Positions 9,044-17,818 of a stretch of DNA of 64,000 nucleotides are shown one piece after another. Position numbers and translations under genes: made by a program. How positions within the stretch are numbered: position 1 is the stretch's first letter; each line of letters starts with the position of its first letter. The notes under the pieces are model-generated. The model was not told the origin of the DNA. It was given only the letters and a program-made list of their open reading frames with translations, and searched no databases. Origin of the DNA: DATMFV01 sp035555975 (lineage in GTDB: Bacteria; Verrucomicrobiota; Verrucomicrobiia; Chthoniobacterales; Chthoniobacteraceae). The stretch is taken from positions 60,675 to 124,674 of the forward strand of contig DATMFV010000085.1 in NCBI GenBank assembly GCA_035555975.1, in the 5' to 3' direction.

Positions 9044-9119
9044 GCATCCTTAGCTCAATTGGTAGAGCACGTGACTCTTAATCACTAGGTTCTGGGTTCG
9101 AGTCCCAGAGGATGCACCA
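9044..9119 (+). tRNA. tRNA-Lys (anticodon CTT)
   Basis: A full cloverleaf folds here: acceptor arms GCATCCT / AGGATGC, D-arm GCTC...GAGC, anticodon loop CTCTTAA giving CTT, and T-arm CTGGG-TTCGAGT-CCCAG. The discriminator is A and the CCA end is encoded (9117-9119). The anticodon stem has one mismatch at its outer pair. It reads AAG codons. It marks the left edge of an AT-richer island that ends at the tRNA-Asp near 11.7 kb. Confidence 0.95.
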
Positions 9120-9794
9120 CCCTCAGCGACAGGCACTTACGCAAGTTTTCAAAAGAGCGGAAAATTCTCCGCTTAGTCACTTCTTAGCCAGTTTTCGGGT
9201 TCAAGAAAGGACGATCTCCTCCCCAACCGGGTTCCTTTGCCGGTTGAGTTGCCCCCTCAAAAAACAAACCGAGAGGCAACATGAAGAGGGCGCAGGTATT
9301 CGCGCCCGCCACGGCTTTGATGCCGTGTCCCTTTGATCGCCTCCATTGGTGAGCGAAGCGATTGGCAGGCGTGGTCGGAGATTCAAACCTCGGACAGTCA
9401 ACCGCACGCAGCCCAGCCTTCGGCCTCGGTAGTCGATAGAAGTGCATTGATGATATTGTTTCGGCCACGTTCTGTGTAATCACGTGCATTGGGAGTAAAG
9501 CCACCTTCACGCACCATATCGTCACACGGTTGTATATGGTGATAACAGGAATAGTCGGTGATCCCGTCCTAGGCTTTTGTACCGCTCTCTCGTTCATGAA
9601 AGGCTTCGTTCCCGGTCATCTCCGATGACATTTCTGCACTGGTATCGCTCCATTTGAGTCAGGTCGCAAAAGATGTTACGTTTGATGGGAATCGGTATGG
9701 GAGTGATTCCCCCGGATAATAATGAATTGCGCCGGTCCGAAACTTTTCCTCTTCGGGAACCGACTTACGACTGAGGTTCATCCAAAACTCGCTG
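9120..9794. other. Gene-poor stretch after tRNA-Lys
   Basis: About 675 bases with only short minus-strand open frames that show no family motifs, no good starts and unusual composition. Base composition is lower in GC than the core regions. A T-arm-like stretch on the minus strand (9367-9393) may be a decayed tRNA or attachment fragment. I see no supported gene here. Confidence 0.4.
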
Positions 9795-10781
9795 TCAAAG
9801 GGGTGAATCGTCTGTATCGTCGTCAGGGGCGGGACCGAAGCTAAATGAATATTTGACCTTACGAAGTACAATTCCATTGACGGAGGTGAGTGCGAGTTTG
9901 CGAGCACCCAAGGGTCTTCCAAAAAGTGCAACATTTTTTGGTGCGTTTGGCTTTACTAAAGAGAAGTGGCTCTCGTAAACGAATCCATCAAAGCCTGCTG
10001 ACCGCAACGATGCAGCTACCTGGCGACAAGATGGGTAATGGTTCTCGCCGCCCAATGAAAATGTCCGGCTGAGAAGCTGCAAGGAGTTGTGGGGATCGAC
10101 ATTGTCTGGAAACGCTGTGAGGTCGGCGAGCTTCAATTCAACAAGAGTGTGCAAAGTTGCCAATGTGATGTCATCCGCTATCGCTACGCGGGCTTCATGA
10201 AGGCAAGTCTCAATGTCCAAAGACGTGTACAAGATATCCACATCCCGCGAATCGAATCGACCGTGTTGCTCCCGATTGTAAGTCGGTGGAGGATCAAACT
10301 CCGCTGAGTCAGGTGAAACACGACCGAGTCGAATGCGGTACAGCACGGTGGCGATCGGAAACACCACGGCCGGTACGGACGTAACGATCTCGTTCAGGAC
10401 TCCAGCAGTTCTTTTGCCGTCAACTGACAGGGCTAGTTGAATGTCACCGCATCCGATCCTCCATAAAGGCGATGGTTCGTATCGACAGACCCGAATACCT
10501 ATTTTTCTGCGGAGGAGATCACAGTCTGTCGCAAGGGAGCTTTTAAAGGCTGCTTCGTTTCCGTTGTCACAGTCCAATATTCGGAATTGCTCGGTTCCAA
10601 ATTGAGAACGTGCTGGAATACTTCCGTTTATGAAGAACTCAAATGCGGCTTCCTCCACTTGTTCGGCTGTCAATGGTGGAGCAAAAGCCCCGCACTGATG
10701 ACAGGTGGTCGCCGCCGCAGAAGTAAAAGAGCTTGCAACGCGGCGAAGACCTTCGTTGTGGAAACACGACACGCAAACCAT
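9795..10781 (-). CDS. RES-domain protein with N-terminal zinc finger (toxin-like)
   Basis: A 328-residue protein. The N-terminus has a CxxC pair at C3/C6 (MVCVSCFHNEGL) and another at C27/C30 (TCHQCG), the zinc-finger start seen in RES proteins with a HEPN-like N-terminal domain. Residues about 146-290 form the RES domain: YRIRLGR, HGRF, LYTSLDIETCLHEAR (Y185, E196) and a later VYESHFS serine (S271 the likely third catalytic residue). RES domains of the RES-Xre toxin-antitoxin family degrade NAD+. No Xre/ParS antitoxin gene is next to it; instead a winged-helix gene ends about 45 bases upstream and may be its partner. ATG 10781 was chosen because the family begins there; a TTG at 10817 is the alternative. 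Codon use and GC content are lower than in neighbouring core genes, which fits transfer. Confidence 0.78.
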   Translation of the reverse strand: MVCVSCFHNEGLRRVASSFTSAAATTCHQCGAFAPPLTAEQVEEAAFEFFINGSIPARSQFGTEQFRILDCDNGNEAAFKSSLATDCDLLRRKIGIRVCRYEPSPLWRIGCGDIQLALSVDGKRTAGVLNEIVTSVPAVVFPIATVLYRIRLGRVSPDSAEFDPPPTYNREQHGRFDSRDVDILYTSLDIETCLHEARVAIADDITLATLHTLVELKLADLTAFPDNVDPHNSLQLLSRTFSLGGENHYPSCRQVAASLRSAGFDGFVYESHFSLVKPNAPKNVALFGRPLGARKLALTSVNGIVLRKVKYSFSFGPAPDDDTDDSPL

Positions 10782-10826
10782 TGAAAGCGCAGAAATAGGG
10801 TGATTTTTAATATTCAAAACTCGGGC

Positions 10827-11285
10827 TCAAAGGCGATTAGTTTGGGTTCGATAGAAAGGGCGTAGTTTGGAGCATTGAAGCCCTTTTTGCGGCTGGTTTT
10901 CGCTTTTGGGGAGTTTGAGCATAAGGTTTTCGTAGTTGATTTTGAGGCAATACGACGCAGCGCCCCGGCTGCCGTAAACCCCTTGTCGCTTTTCCAGCAC
11001 ACCATGCCGGACCATCCGGGCGAGTATATCCCGAAGGACGGTGGTTTTTAACCCAACCGGGGCAGCGAACCACACCTCATGGTTTTCGTTTGGCTCTGGT
11101 CGGAGCATTCCGTTGATCATCTGGTTTAGGAAAATCGTCTCTTCCGTTTTACCCCAAGCTACGGTGCGGTCGAAGATGAAATCGGCAACGAGGTATTCCG
11201 TTGGGTTTAGCAACGGCTTGAGGCATCGCCGCAACTGGAGTTGCAGTTTCCAACGCTCGGAGGACAGAAGGTCAATTTGGGCCAT
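10827..11285 (-). CDS. Winged-helix, phage replication protein O-like protein
   Basis: A 152-residue protein whose middle part (NPTEYLVADFIFDRTVAWGK, then GLKTTVLRDILARMVRHGVLEKRQG) looks like a winged helix as found in phage/plasmid replication initiators of the RepO type: a T/W-rich helix pair, an LRDILxRMxxxGVLEK recognition region and a basic wing. The C-terminal tail is K/N/Q-rich. Start ATG 11285. The RES-domain gene follows on the same strand, so the two form a likely operon. It could be a mobile-element replication or excision gene, or a DNA-binding repressor/antitoxin for the RES protein; sequence alone does not decide. Confidence 0.55.
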   Translation of the reverse strand: MAQIDLLSSERWKLQLQLRRCLKPLLNPTEYLVADFIFDRTVAWGKTEETIFLNQMINGMLRPEPNENHEVWFAAPVGLKTTVLRDILARMVRHGVLEKRQGVYGSRGAASYCLKINYENLMLKLPKSENQPQKGLQCSKLRPFYRTQTNRL

Positions 11286-11329
11286 GTGCAGAGGTGTTGA
11301 GATTAATTTTTTAACCGCTCACGGGTTGC

Positions 11330-11485
11330 TCACAAGTTGAGCTGCTTCGACTTCTCGGACATTCTGGAGCGTGTAACCGCATCAAGAAATGCTCCCACCG
11401 TCGTCGTGGAAACGGTCGCCTTTGGTTTATACTTCGCCAGCGTCTCCTCCCACCCGGCAGATTGCAGCCCGGATTCTTTTTCATG
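11330..11485 (-). pseudogene. Possible N-terminal remnant of a tyrosine integrase
   Basis: The last 51 residues of a minus-strand frame (GWEETLAKYKPKA, TTTVGAFLDAVTRSRMSEKS) resemble the arm/SAM-like N-terminal region of tyrosine recombinases. A TGA at 11330-11332 then ends the frame and no catalytic domain follows. It lies just after the 3' end of tRNA-Asp, the usual place for an integrase of a tRNA-targeting element. The upstream part of the frame begins only with a GTG and is not convincing. I treat it as a decayed fragment. Confidence 0.35.
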
Positions 11486-11644
11486 GCGGCGATGTTGAGT
11501 TGTGTCATCGGGCAGGCATGATCCATCTGCCACCGGTTTCAATAGCATTGAACAGGCTTCCCCAATGCAGACCGGGAGCGCTCGGCAGGGTGGCGCTCCT
11601 GTGGAACTGGGAAATGCCGTTTTGGGAACCGCCACTCGAATGAG

Positions 11645-11721
11645 TGGCGGAGCCTACGGGACTCGAACCCGCAACCTCTGCCGTGACAGGGCAGCGCTCT
11701 AACCAATTGAGCTAAGGCTCC
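11645..11721 (-). tRNA. tRNA-Asp (anticodon GTC)
   Basis: On the minus strand the acceptor arms GGAGCCT / AGGCTCC pair fully, the D-arm is GCTC...GAGC, the anticodon stem-loop is CTGCC-CTGTCAC-GGCAG (anticodon GTC) and the T-arm is GCGGG-TTCGAGT-CCCGT. The discriminator is G and the CCA end is encoded (11645-11647). The island with integrase-like remnant, winged-helix and RES genes begins immediately after its 3' end, which fits insertion at this tRNA. Confidence 0.95.
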
Positions 11722-11932
11722 TTTCGTCTCCGGTTTCGGAGAAGAGACGCAAACGGTAGGTGGGAGGTTCGATTTAGGCAATCGAAAAAATAAATTTTTT
11801 TTAACCCGGGGAAATCGGCGCCTCGGCGGGCGCATTTTTCGGAGGAGGCGAGGGGGGCCGCAACCCCTTTTTTCGAAGGCAGGCGGGCCGTTGGCCTGTT
11901 CTTTTCTGGCGATCGGGGGTATCGTTGTCTCC

Positions 11933-14900
11933 ATGTCAGATTCCTTCGTTCACCTTCATACGCACACCGAATATTCGACCCTTGATGGCGCGGTCCGCAT
12001 CCCGGCCCTCATGGCGAAAGCGAAGGAGTTCGGCATGCCGGCGGTGGCGATCACCGACCACGGCAACATGTTCGGTACGGTGCCGTTTTACAACGAGGCG
12101 AAGAAGGCGGGGATCAAGCCGATCATCGGGTGCGAGGTCTACATGGCCCCCGGTTCCCTCTTCGAAAAGAAGGCGACTTCGCAGCGCGACGCCTCGTTTC
12201 ACTTCACGCTCCTGGCCGAAAACGAGGAGGGATACAAAAACCTCGTCCGGCTCGTCTCGATCGCCCACCTCGACGGGATGTACTACAAGCCGCGCATCGA
12301 CCACGAACACCTCGCCCGTTACTCCAAAGGGTTGATCGGCCTGAGCGGCTGCCTCAAAGGGCAGGTGGCGATGGCGCTGCACCATGACGACGACGAGTCG
12401 AAGGCGCACCAGATCGCGGCGACCTACCGCGAAATCCTCGGCAAGGAGAACTTTTTCCTCGAAATGCACGACCACGGCCTCGAACAGCAGCGCCGGGTCA
12501 ATTCCTCCATCCCCGCCATCGCCAAAGACCTCGGGCTCGGGCTCGTTGCGGCCAACGATGTCCATTTCCTCACCCGGGCCGACCATGAGGCGCACGATGT
12601 CATGATCTGCATCGGCACCGGGGCCAACGTCGCCGACGAACGGCGCATGAAGTACATCCCGGAGGTCTACTTCAAGAGCCCCGCCGAAATGCGCGCCCTC
12701 TTTTCCGATTATCCCTCGGCATGCGACAACACGCTCGTCATCGCCGAGCGGTGCGGCTTCGACCTCGACACCTCCCCGAAATACCCCGACTACCAGCCGC
12801 CCGAGGGCAAGGGCCAGAACGAGTACCTGCGCGAAATCACCGAGGCCGGAATTCAACGTCGTTACGGGGCGGAGGCCGATTCTCCGGTGATCCGGGAACG
12901 GTACGCGATCGAACTCGAGGTGTTGGAAAAACAGGGGTTCGTCAATTACTTCCTGATCGTCTGGGACTTCATCAACTGGGCGAAGGAACAGCGCATCCCG
13001 GTCGGCCCTGGGCGCGGTTCGGCGGCCGGTTCGCTGATCGCCTACGCGATGGGAATCACCGACATCGACCCGATCAAGTTCAAGCTCCTCTTCGAGCGCT
13101 TCCTCAACCCCGAACGCCTGAGCCCGCCCGATATCGACGTCGACTTCTGCCAGAACCGCCGCCCGGAAGTGATCGAATACGTCCGCGAAAAATATGGCGA
13201 ACGCTCGGTCTCCCAGATCATCACGTTCGGCACGCTTGGCGCAAAATCGGTCGTGCGCGATGTCGGGCGCGTCATGGGCTGGAGCTACGGCGACGCCGAC
13301 CGGATCGCAAAGATGATCCCGACCGAACTCGGCATCACCCTGACCGGGTTCAACAAGAAGAACAAGGAGACCGGGGCGACTGAGCACGAGCCGGGGGCGA
13401 TCGACAAAAACCCGGAACTTAAAAAAGCGGTCGATACCGAACCGGCCACCCGCCAGCTCTGGGAAGCGGCGACGAAACTCGAAGGGTTGACGCGCGGCGT
13501 CGGCGTTCACGCCGCCGGGGTGGTCATCGGGGCGTGCGATTTGAGCGAATACATCCCGCTGACCCGGGCCAACGACGGCTCCATCGTCAGCCAGTACGCC
13601 ATGGGCCCCCTGACCGATGTCGGGATGCTCAAGTGCGACTTCCTCGGGCTCAAGACGCTGACGGTGATTGATGACGCGCAGAACCTGATCCGCCAGCACA
13701 CGCCGGAGTTTGAGATTTCGACGATCCCGCTCGAAGACGCGCCGACCTACGCCCTGCTCAACCGGGGGGAAACCACGGCGGTCTTCCAGTTGGAATCAGG
13801 CGGGATGGTCAGCGTCTGCCGCCAGTTTGAACTCAAGGACATTGAAGACATCAACGCCATCCTGGCCCTCTACCGCCCGGGGCCGATGGACCTGATCCCC
13901 GACTACATCAAACGCAAGAAGGGGTTGCAGAAGATCAAGTACGCCCACCCGCTCCTGGCCAAGGTGTGTGCCGATACGCAGGGGATCTTCGTCTACCAGG
14001 AACAGGTGATGCAGGCGGTGCAGGTGCTCGCCGGGTACACCCTCGGGGGCGCCGACCTCCTGCGCCGCGCCATGGGTAAAAAGGACAAGGCCAAGATGGC
14101 ACAGGAGCGGATCACCTTTGTCGAAGGGTGCAAGAAGCTCCACGACATCCCGGCCGACAAGGCGAACGAGATTTTCGACTTGCTCGAAAAATTCGCCGGG
14201 TACGGGTTCAACCGTTCGCACTCGGCGGCTTACGCCTGGGTCAGTTACCAGACGGCCTACCTGAAGGCGAACTATCCCGTCGAATTCATGGCGGCGGTGA
14301 TGAGCAACGAAATTTCCAATACCGACAAGATCAGCATCTTCGTCGGCGAATGCGAACGGATGGGGATCAAGATCCTACCGCCCGACGTGAACCACAGCTC
14401 GCTCAAATTCGCCCCGGAAGCGGTTCCGGCCGATCTGGAACCGAAAGTGGACGGCACTCCGTACCACGGCGCGATCCGCTACGGGCTTGCGGCGATCAAG
14501 AACGTCGGGGAGGCCGGGGTGGAAGCCGCCATTGCCGAGCGCAAGGAGTCGGGACCGTTCGCGTCGCTGGAGGATTTCTGCCTCCGGGTCGATTCGCGCA
14601 AGATGAACAAGAAGGGGATCGAATGCCTCGTCAAGTGCGGCGCGTTTGACTTTACCGGCGAGGAACGGGCCCAGCTCTTTTCCGAGATCGACGCCGCCAT
14701 GGCGGTCGCCGCCAGTTCACACCGCGACCGCGCCGCCGGGCAGGTCTCCCTTTTCGACATGTTTGAAACCGCCCCGCCCAAGCGGAAACGGGCCGGCTCC
14801 ACTGTCCAGCCGTGGACGATGGCGGAAAAGCTGGCGTTTGAAAAGGAGCTGCTCGGGTTTTACGTCACCGGGCACCCGCTGGAGGAATACCGCCCGGTGC

Positions 14901-15475
14901 TGGAAGGCGGAAAGTATACGCCGATCGCCAAACTGCGCGAACAGGAGGACAAGGCAACGGTGACGATCGCCGGGGCGCTGGCGGTGGTGGAGAAGAAATT
15001 CACGAAGAAGGACAGCAAACCATTTGCCATCGTGACTGTGGAAGACCTGACCGAATCGCTGGAGGTGATGATCTGGAGCGAGGCGTACACCCGTTCGCAG
15101 TCGCTGCTGGTCCAGGGGGGCGTCGTCGCCATCACCGGGCGGCTCGATCTCCGCGAGGAAGGCCCCCGGCTTTCGGCCAACGAGGTCAAAGCGGTCAAAC
15201 GCCCGGAGAACGGCGGCAAGGCGGTCCGCCTCCGGCTCGACCGCACCACCACAACGGAGGACGACCTGATTTTCATCCGCGATGTCATCTGGCAGAACCC
15301 GGGAGAGAGCCGGGTGGTGCTGGAGTTTACCGGCGGTGCGGAGACGCCGCTCCGGATGCTTCCCGACGACGGTTTCAAGATCACCGTCACGCCGGAGGTC
15401 GAGGAGAAGTTTTCGCGCTGGCTGGTCGCGCCGCCCGCACCGGCGGCCGAACCGGTGGAGAGCGCCGTTTCCTAA
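11933..15475 (+). CDS. dnaE: DNA polymerase III subunit alpha
   Basis: A 1180-residue replicative polymerase. It starts with the PHP domain (FVHLHTHTEYSTLDG). The family-C polymerase core has GPGRGSAAGS near residue 360 and PDIDVDF with catalytic aspartates at about D400-D404; a further catalytic Asp lies in the fingers/palm segment after AGVVIG. A helix-hairpin-helix region (YGLAAIKNVGEAG) and a C-terminal OB-fold (ATVTIAGALAVVEKKFTKKD) follow. Length and order match DnaE1 of Gram-negative bacteria. The ATG at 11933 was taken over the TTG at 11891 because MSDSFVHLHTHTEYS is the usual family start. It makes new DNA at the replication fork together with other Pol III subunits. The gene stands alone; a small hypothetical gene follows 73 bases later. 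Confidence 0.97.
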   Translation: MSDSFVHLHTHTEYSTLDGAVRIPALMAKAKEFGMPAVAITDHGNMFGTVPFYNEAKKAGIKPIIGCEVYMAPGSLFEKKATSQRDASFHFTLLAENEEGYKNLVRLVSIAHLDGMYYKPRIDHEHLARYSKGLIGLSGCLKGQVAMALHHDDDESKAHQIAATYREILGKENFFLEMHDHGLEQQRRVNSSIPAIAKDLGLGLVAANDVHFLTRADHEAHDVMICIGTGANVADERRMKYIPEVYFKSPAEMRALFSDYPSACDNTLVIAERCGFDLDTSPKYPDYQPPEGKGQNEYLREITEAGIQRRYGAEADSPVIRERYAIELEVLEKQGFVNYFLIVWDFINWAKEQRIPVGPGRGSAAGSLIAYAMGITDIDPIKFKLLFERFLNPERLSPPDIDVDFCQNRRPEVIEYVREKYGERSVSQIITFGTLGAKSVVRDVGRVMGWSYGDADRIAKMIPTELGITLTGFNKKNKETGATEHEPGAIDKNPELKKAVDTEPATRQLWEAATKLEGLTRGVGVHAAGVVIGACDLSEYIPLTRANDGSIVSQYAMGPLTDVGMLKCDFLGLKTLTVIDDAQNLIRQHTPEFEISTIPLEDAPTYALLNRGETTAVFQLESGGMVSVCRQFELKDIEDINAILALYRPGPMDLIPDYIKRKKGLQKIKYAHPLLAKVCADTQGIFVYQEQVMQAVQVLAGYTLGGADLLRRAMGKKDKAKMAQERITFVEGCKKLHDIPADKANEIFDLLEKFAGYGFNRSHSAAYAWVSYQTAYLKANYPVEFMAAVMSNEISNTDKISIFVGECERMGIKILPPDVNHSSLKFAPEAVPADLEPKVDGTPYHGAIRYGLAAIKNVGEAGVEAAIAERKESGPFASLEDFCLRVDSRKMNKKGIECLVKCGAFDFTGEERAQLFSEIDAAMAVAASSHRDRAAGQVSLFDMFETAPPKRKRAGSTVQPWTMAEKLAFEKELLGFYVTGHPLEEYRPVLEGGKYTPIAKLREQEDKATVTIAGALAVVEKKFTKKDSKPFAIVTVEDLTESLEVMIWSEAYTRSQSLLVQGGVVAITGRLDLREEGPRLSANEVKAVKRPENGGKAVRLRLDRTTTTEDDLIFIRDVIWQNPGESRVVLEFTGGAETPLRMLPDDGFKITVTPEVEEKFSRWLVAPPAPAAEPVESAVS

Positions 15476-15548
15476 CCGAAAACCATCCGGCGGGAGCGAT
15501 TTTCAGTCTGGCCAAGGCAACCCCCACGAGGGTAAAGATAGCCCCAAC

Positions 15549-16046
15549 ATGCAACTGACCGAAGAACACCGACAGGCGGTAGCCCAATGGGTTGCCCAGG
15601 GAGCCACGCTGGCGGAAGTCCAGAAACGACTCGGGGAGGAGTTTGACGTTCGCCTCACCTATATGGAAGCGCGGTTTCTCGTTGATGATCTGGAGTTGAA
15701 GCTTCAGGAAGCGGAAACGAAGAAGCCGGAGGCTGAAGCCGACGCCGCCGGACCCGGCGCGGGAGCCGCTCCTTCCGGCCTGGTGGATGAATCGGGCGCG
15801 CCGATCGCCGACGAAACGGCGGGAGCCGCAGGCGGCGTGCAGGTCTCGCTCGACAAGATCGTCCGCCCCGGCGCATTGGTCAGCGGCAAGGTCACCTTCA
15901 GCGACGGGGTGCAGGCCGAGTGGTATCTCGACCAGACCGGCCGTTTCGGCCTGATGCCGCCGACGCCGGAATATCGCCCCTCGCCGGACGACATGGCCGA
16001 TTTCAAGATCGCCCTGGAGCGGGAACTGCAACGCCAGGGATTGTAG
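15549..16046 (+). CDS. Conserved-looking hypothetical protein downstream of dnaE
   Basis: A 165-residue protein I do not recognise. The N-terminal 60 residues form a helical, HTH-like segment (MQLTEEHRQAVAQWVAQGAT, LAEVQKRLGEEFDVRLTYME) that may act as a small DNA-binding or coiled domain. An A/G/P-rich linker follows. The C-terminal 65 residues (VQVSLDKIVRPGALVSGKVT, YLDQTGRFGLMPP) look like a small beta domain ending in a charged helix. There is no signal peptide or membrane helix, so it is probably cytoplasmic. Start ATG 15549 excludes a long upstream extension that overlaps dnaE in another frame. It could be co-transcribed with dnaE. Function unknown. Confidence 0.7.
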   Translation: MQLTEEHRQAVAQWVAQGATLAEVQKRLGEEFDVRLTYMEARFLVDDLELKLQEAETKKPEAEADAAGPGAGAAPSGLVDESGAPIADETAGAAGGVQVSLDKIVRPGALVSGKVTFSDGVQAEWYLDQTGRFGLMPPTPEYRPSPDDMADFKIALERELQRQGL

Positions 16047-16074
16047 GCGCGCAAGCGCCATTGACGGATTACTG

Positions 16075-16111
16075 GCGGACCTCCGCGTCCGTCGCGGGGT
16101 TGGAGGTCGCC
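16075..16111. repeat. GC-rich dispersed repeat, copy 1
   Basis: A palindromic GC-rich block with arms GACCTCC / GGAGGTC. Its core (ggcgg[a/c]cctccgcgtccg[t/c]cgcgggg) recurs with two differences at 50110-50135. Both copies lie between the 3' ends of convergent genes, as REP-like elements often do. Confidence 0.55.
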
Positions 16112-16136
16112 GGGAGAACACGGGTGAACCCGAGAC

Positions 16137-17672
16137 CTACTCCAGCAGCGACCTCCTTGGCGGCGGCTGCGCCCGGCGGCTCTGAAGCTCGGGCATTTCG
16201 TTGATCTCCTGGCAGATTTCGAGGCAATGCTCCTCGGCATTGTCGAAGTCGATCCAGACATGCTTGATCAACTCCTCGAGTTTCAGGACGGCGGAGCGGG
16301 AGGCGGGGTATTCTAGTGGTTCCATTTCCGGCGCGGCCTTCATGAAATCGCGCAGGATGCGGACGCTCTGCGCGGGAGCGGTCGCTTCAATTGCGGCCAT
16401 CCCGCTTTTCGAGGCGACCGGCATGTTGGAGACCCCGAACTGGTGCGCCAGGATCTCGGGTCGACGCGTCAGGTGGAGAAACTCGGCGATCAGCCGGTGT
16501 TCGCGCAGGTGGGGTGAAACGGCGATGTTGAACTCCGCCATCACCGTCGAACGCCGCCGCCCCTCGGGCAGCGCGACCATCCCCCAGTTTTCGTGGCCGC
16601 TTTCCTTCAGGAGGTTGACCGTGGCGAAACTGGCGAGCTGGATCGCCACGCGATCGCGGACAAAAAAGCTGCAATCCGCCGTGGTTTCCGCGCCGATGAT
16701 CGCCTTGATGAAGCCGCGACCGACGCTCATCTCCTTCAGGAAACGAATCCCCCGCAGGCTCGCCTCGGCATCAAGGGTGCAGCGCAGACCGTCTTCGCTC
16801 CAGATCCGCCCCCCTTCGCGATAGATGAAGGCGGGCCACCGTTTGGTGCTGAAAAACTCGCAGAGAAATGGAAAGACACGGTGGGTCCGGTCGCAGTCGA
16901 CCAGTTGCTGGCAGGTGGCCAGAAACTCCGCTTCGCTCCAGTTAAAACGGGGGCGGGGGACGCGGGCCGCGTCAAAGACATTCCGGTTGTAGACCAGCAC
17001 CAGCGGACAGAAGGTGACCGGCATCAGCTTGGGGAGGAGCGGTTCGCCGATCGCCCGCGCCACGTCGTCCGGAAGGTCGTCCACCAGGGCGTTCCACCCG
17101 TTTTCGCCGAACACCTCCCGCCAGTCTCCAATCAGGAAACGCCGTTCCGCCGCGTGAACGAAGGTGGAGGGCATCGTGTAAAAGTCGAGGCCGACCAGCC
17201 GCCGGTCGTCCTGGGGATTGTACGGCCTTTTGAGGGTGTTGATCACGAGATCGACCTGCGGAAGCTCCCGCTTGAGGGCGCGCTGAAAGGTTGGAGTCGT
17301 CCAGGTATCGCGCAGGAAAGGGGCGACCTGGCAGCGGATTTCCACTCTTCGCGTGATGTGCGGCGCCTGAAACGCCGGTGCCGGATGTTTTTTGACAAAG
17401 GAACCCTTGCCCCGGCTGCGGCTGATCAACCCGTCGTGCTCCATCAGTTCCAGCGCCTTGCGCAACGTGTTGCGGCTGACGGTGTATTGCCGGCAAAGGT
17501 CGTGCTCCGGCGGGAGCTGGCTGCCGATCGGGAACTCTCCGCTGGCCAGGCGGCTCTCCAGCGTGCGGCGGACCTGCGAATAGAGCGGCGTCGGGTCAGC
17601 CGTTGTCGCGGCCGTGGAAGCCGGGATGTCGCTTTCCGGGGCAAACGTGGCGTGGCGTTGGGGTCGGGGCAT
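16137..17672 (-). CDS. GntR-type regulator fused to a solute-binding-protein-like sensor
   Basis: A 511-residue regulator. Residues about 28-95 form a GntR winged helix (LYSQVRRTLESRLASGEFPI, SRNTLRKALELMEHDGLISR, then RGKGSFV). The remaining 400 residues resemble a family-1 extracellular sugar-binding protein of ABC importers (PTFQRALKRELPQVDLVINT, LVYNRNVFDAARVPRPRF, GRGFIKAIIGAETTADCSFF, WGMVALPEG) but without signal peptide, so it is used inside the cell as a sensor. It is read away from the PEP-CTERM/pseudopilin/BNR operon, with about 230 bases between the two starts, and a perfect 17-bp palindrome in that gap is a good operator candidate. It likely senses an oligosaccharide and controls locus A. 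The specific ligand is unknown. Confidence 0.85.
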   Translation of the reverse strand: MPRPQRHATFAPESDIPASTAATTADPTPLYSQVRRTLESRLASGEFPIGSQLPPEHDLCRQYTVSRNTLRKALELMEHDGLISRSRGKGSFVKKHPAPAFQAPHITRRVEIRCQVAPFLRDTWTTPTFQRALKRELPQVDLVINTLKRPYNPQDDRRLVGLDFYTMPSTFVHAAERRFLIGDWREVFGENGWNALVDDLPDDVARAIGEPLLPKLMPVTFCPLVLVYNRNVFDAARVPRPRFNWSEAEFLATCQQLVDCDRTHRVFPFLCEFFSTKRWPAFIYREGGRIWSEDGLRCTLDAEASLRGIRFLKEMSVGRGFIKAIIGAETTADCSFFVRDRVAIQLASFATVNLLKESGHENWGMVALPEGRRRSTVMAEFNIAVSPHLREHRLIAEFLHLTRRPEILAHQFGVSNMPVASKSGMAAIEATAPAQSVRILRDFMKAAPEMEPLEYPASRSAVLKLEELIKHVWIDFDNAEEHCLEICQEINEMPELQSRRAQPPPRRSLLE

Positions 17673-17818
17673 GGTGAAGCGGTGAAGGTTCCTTAGCGTT
17701 GTACCAACAAGGGAACAATTTCAGCGCCAAAAAGAAAAGCCTCTTTTTTAAAAAATCGCATTTTTATGGATGGAAACAGCAGAAAACAGGTTGTTCCTTA
17801 AAAAATACTATTGACCCA

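Noticed and set aside
9367..9393. tRNA T-arm-like sequence on the minus strand
   Set aside because: Only a T-arm and short acceptor-like ends fit; no D-arm or anticodon stem could be built, so no tRNA was called.
9184..9597. 137-residue minus-strand frame after tRNA-Lys
   Set aside because: Odd composition and no motif; likely translated non-coding or decayed sequence.
9659..9934. 91-residue minus-strand frame next to the RES gene
   Set aside because: It overlaps the RES 3' end in another frame, and nothing in it looks like a known family.
11936..13699. 587-residue minus-strand open frame
   Set aside because: Antisense shadow of dnaE; the plus strand encodes clear polymerase motifs.
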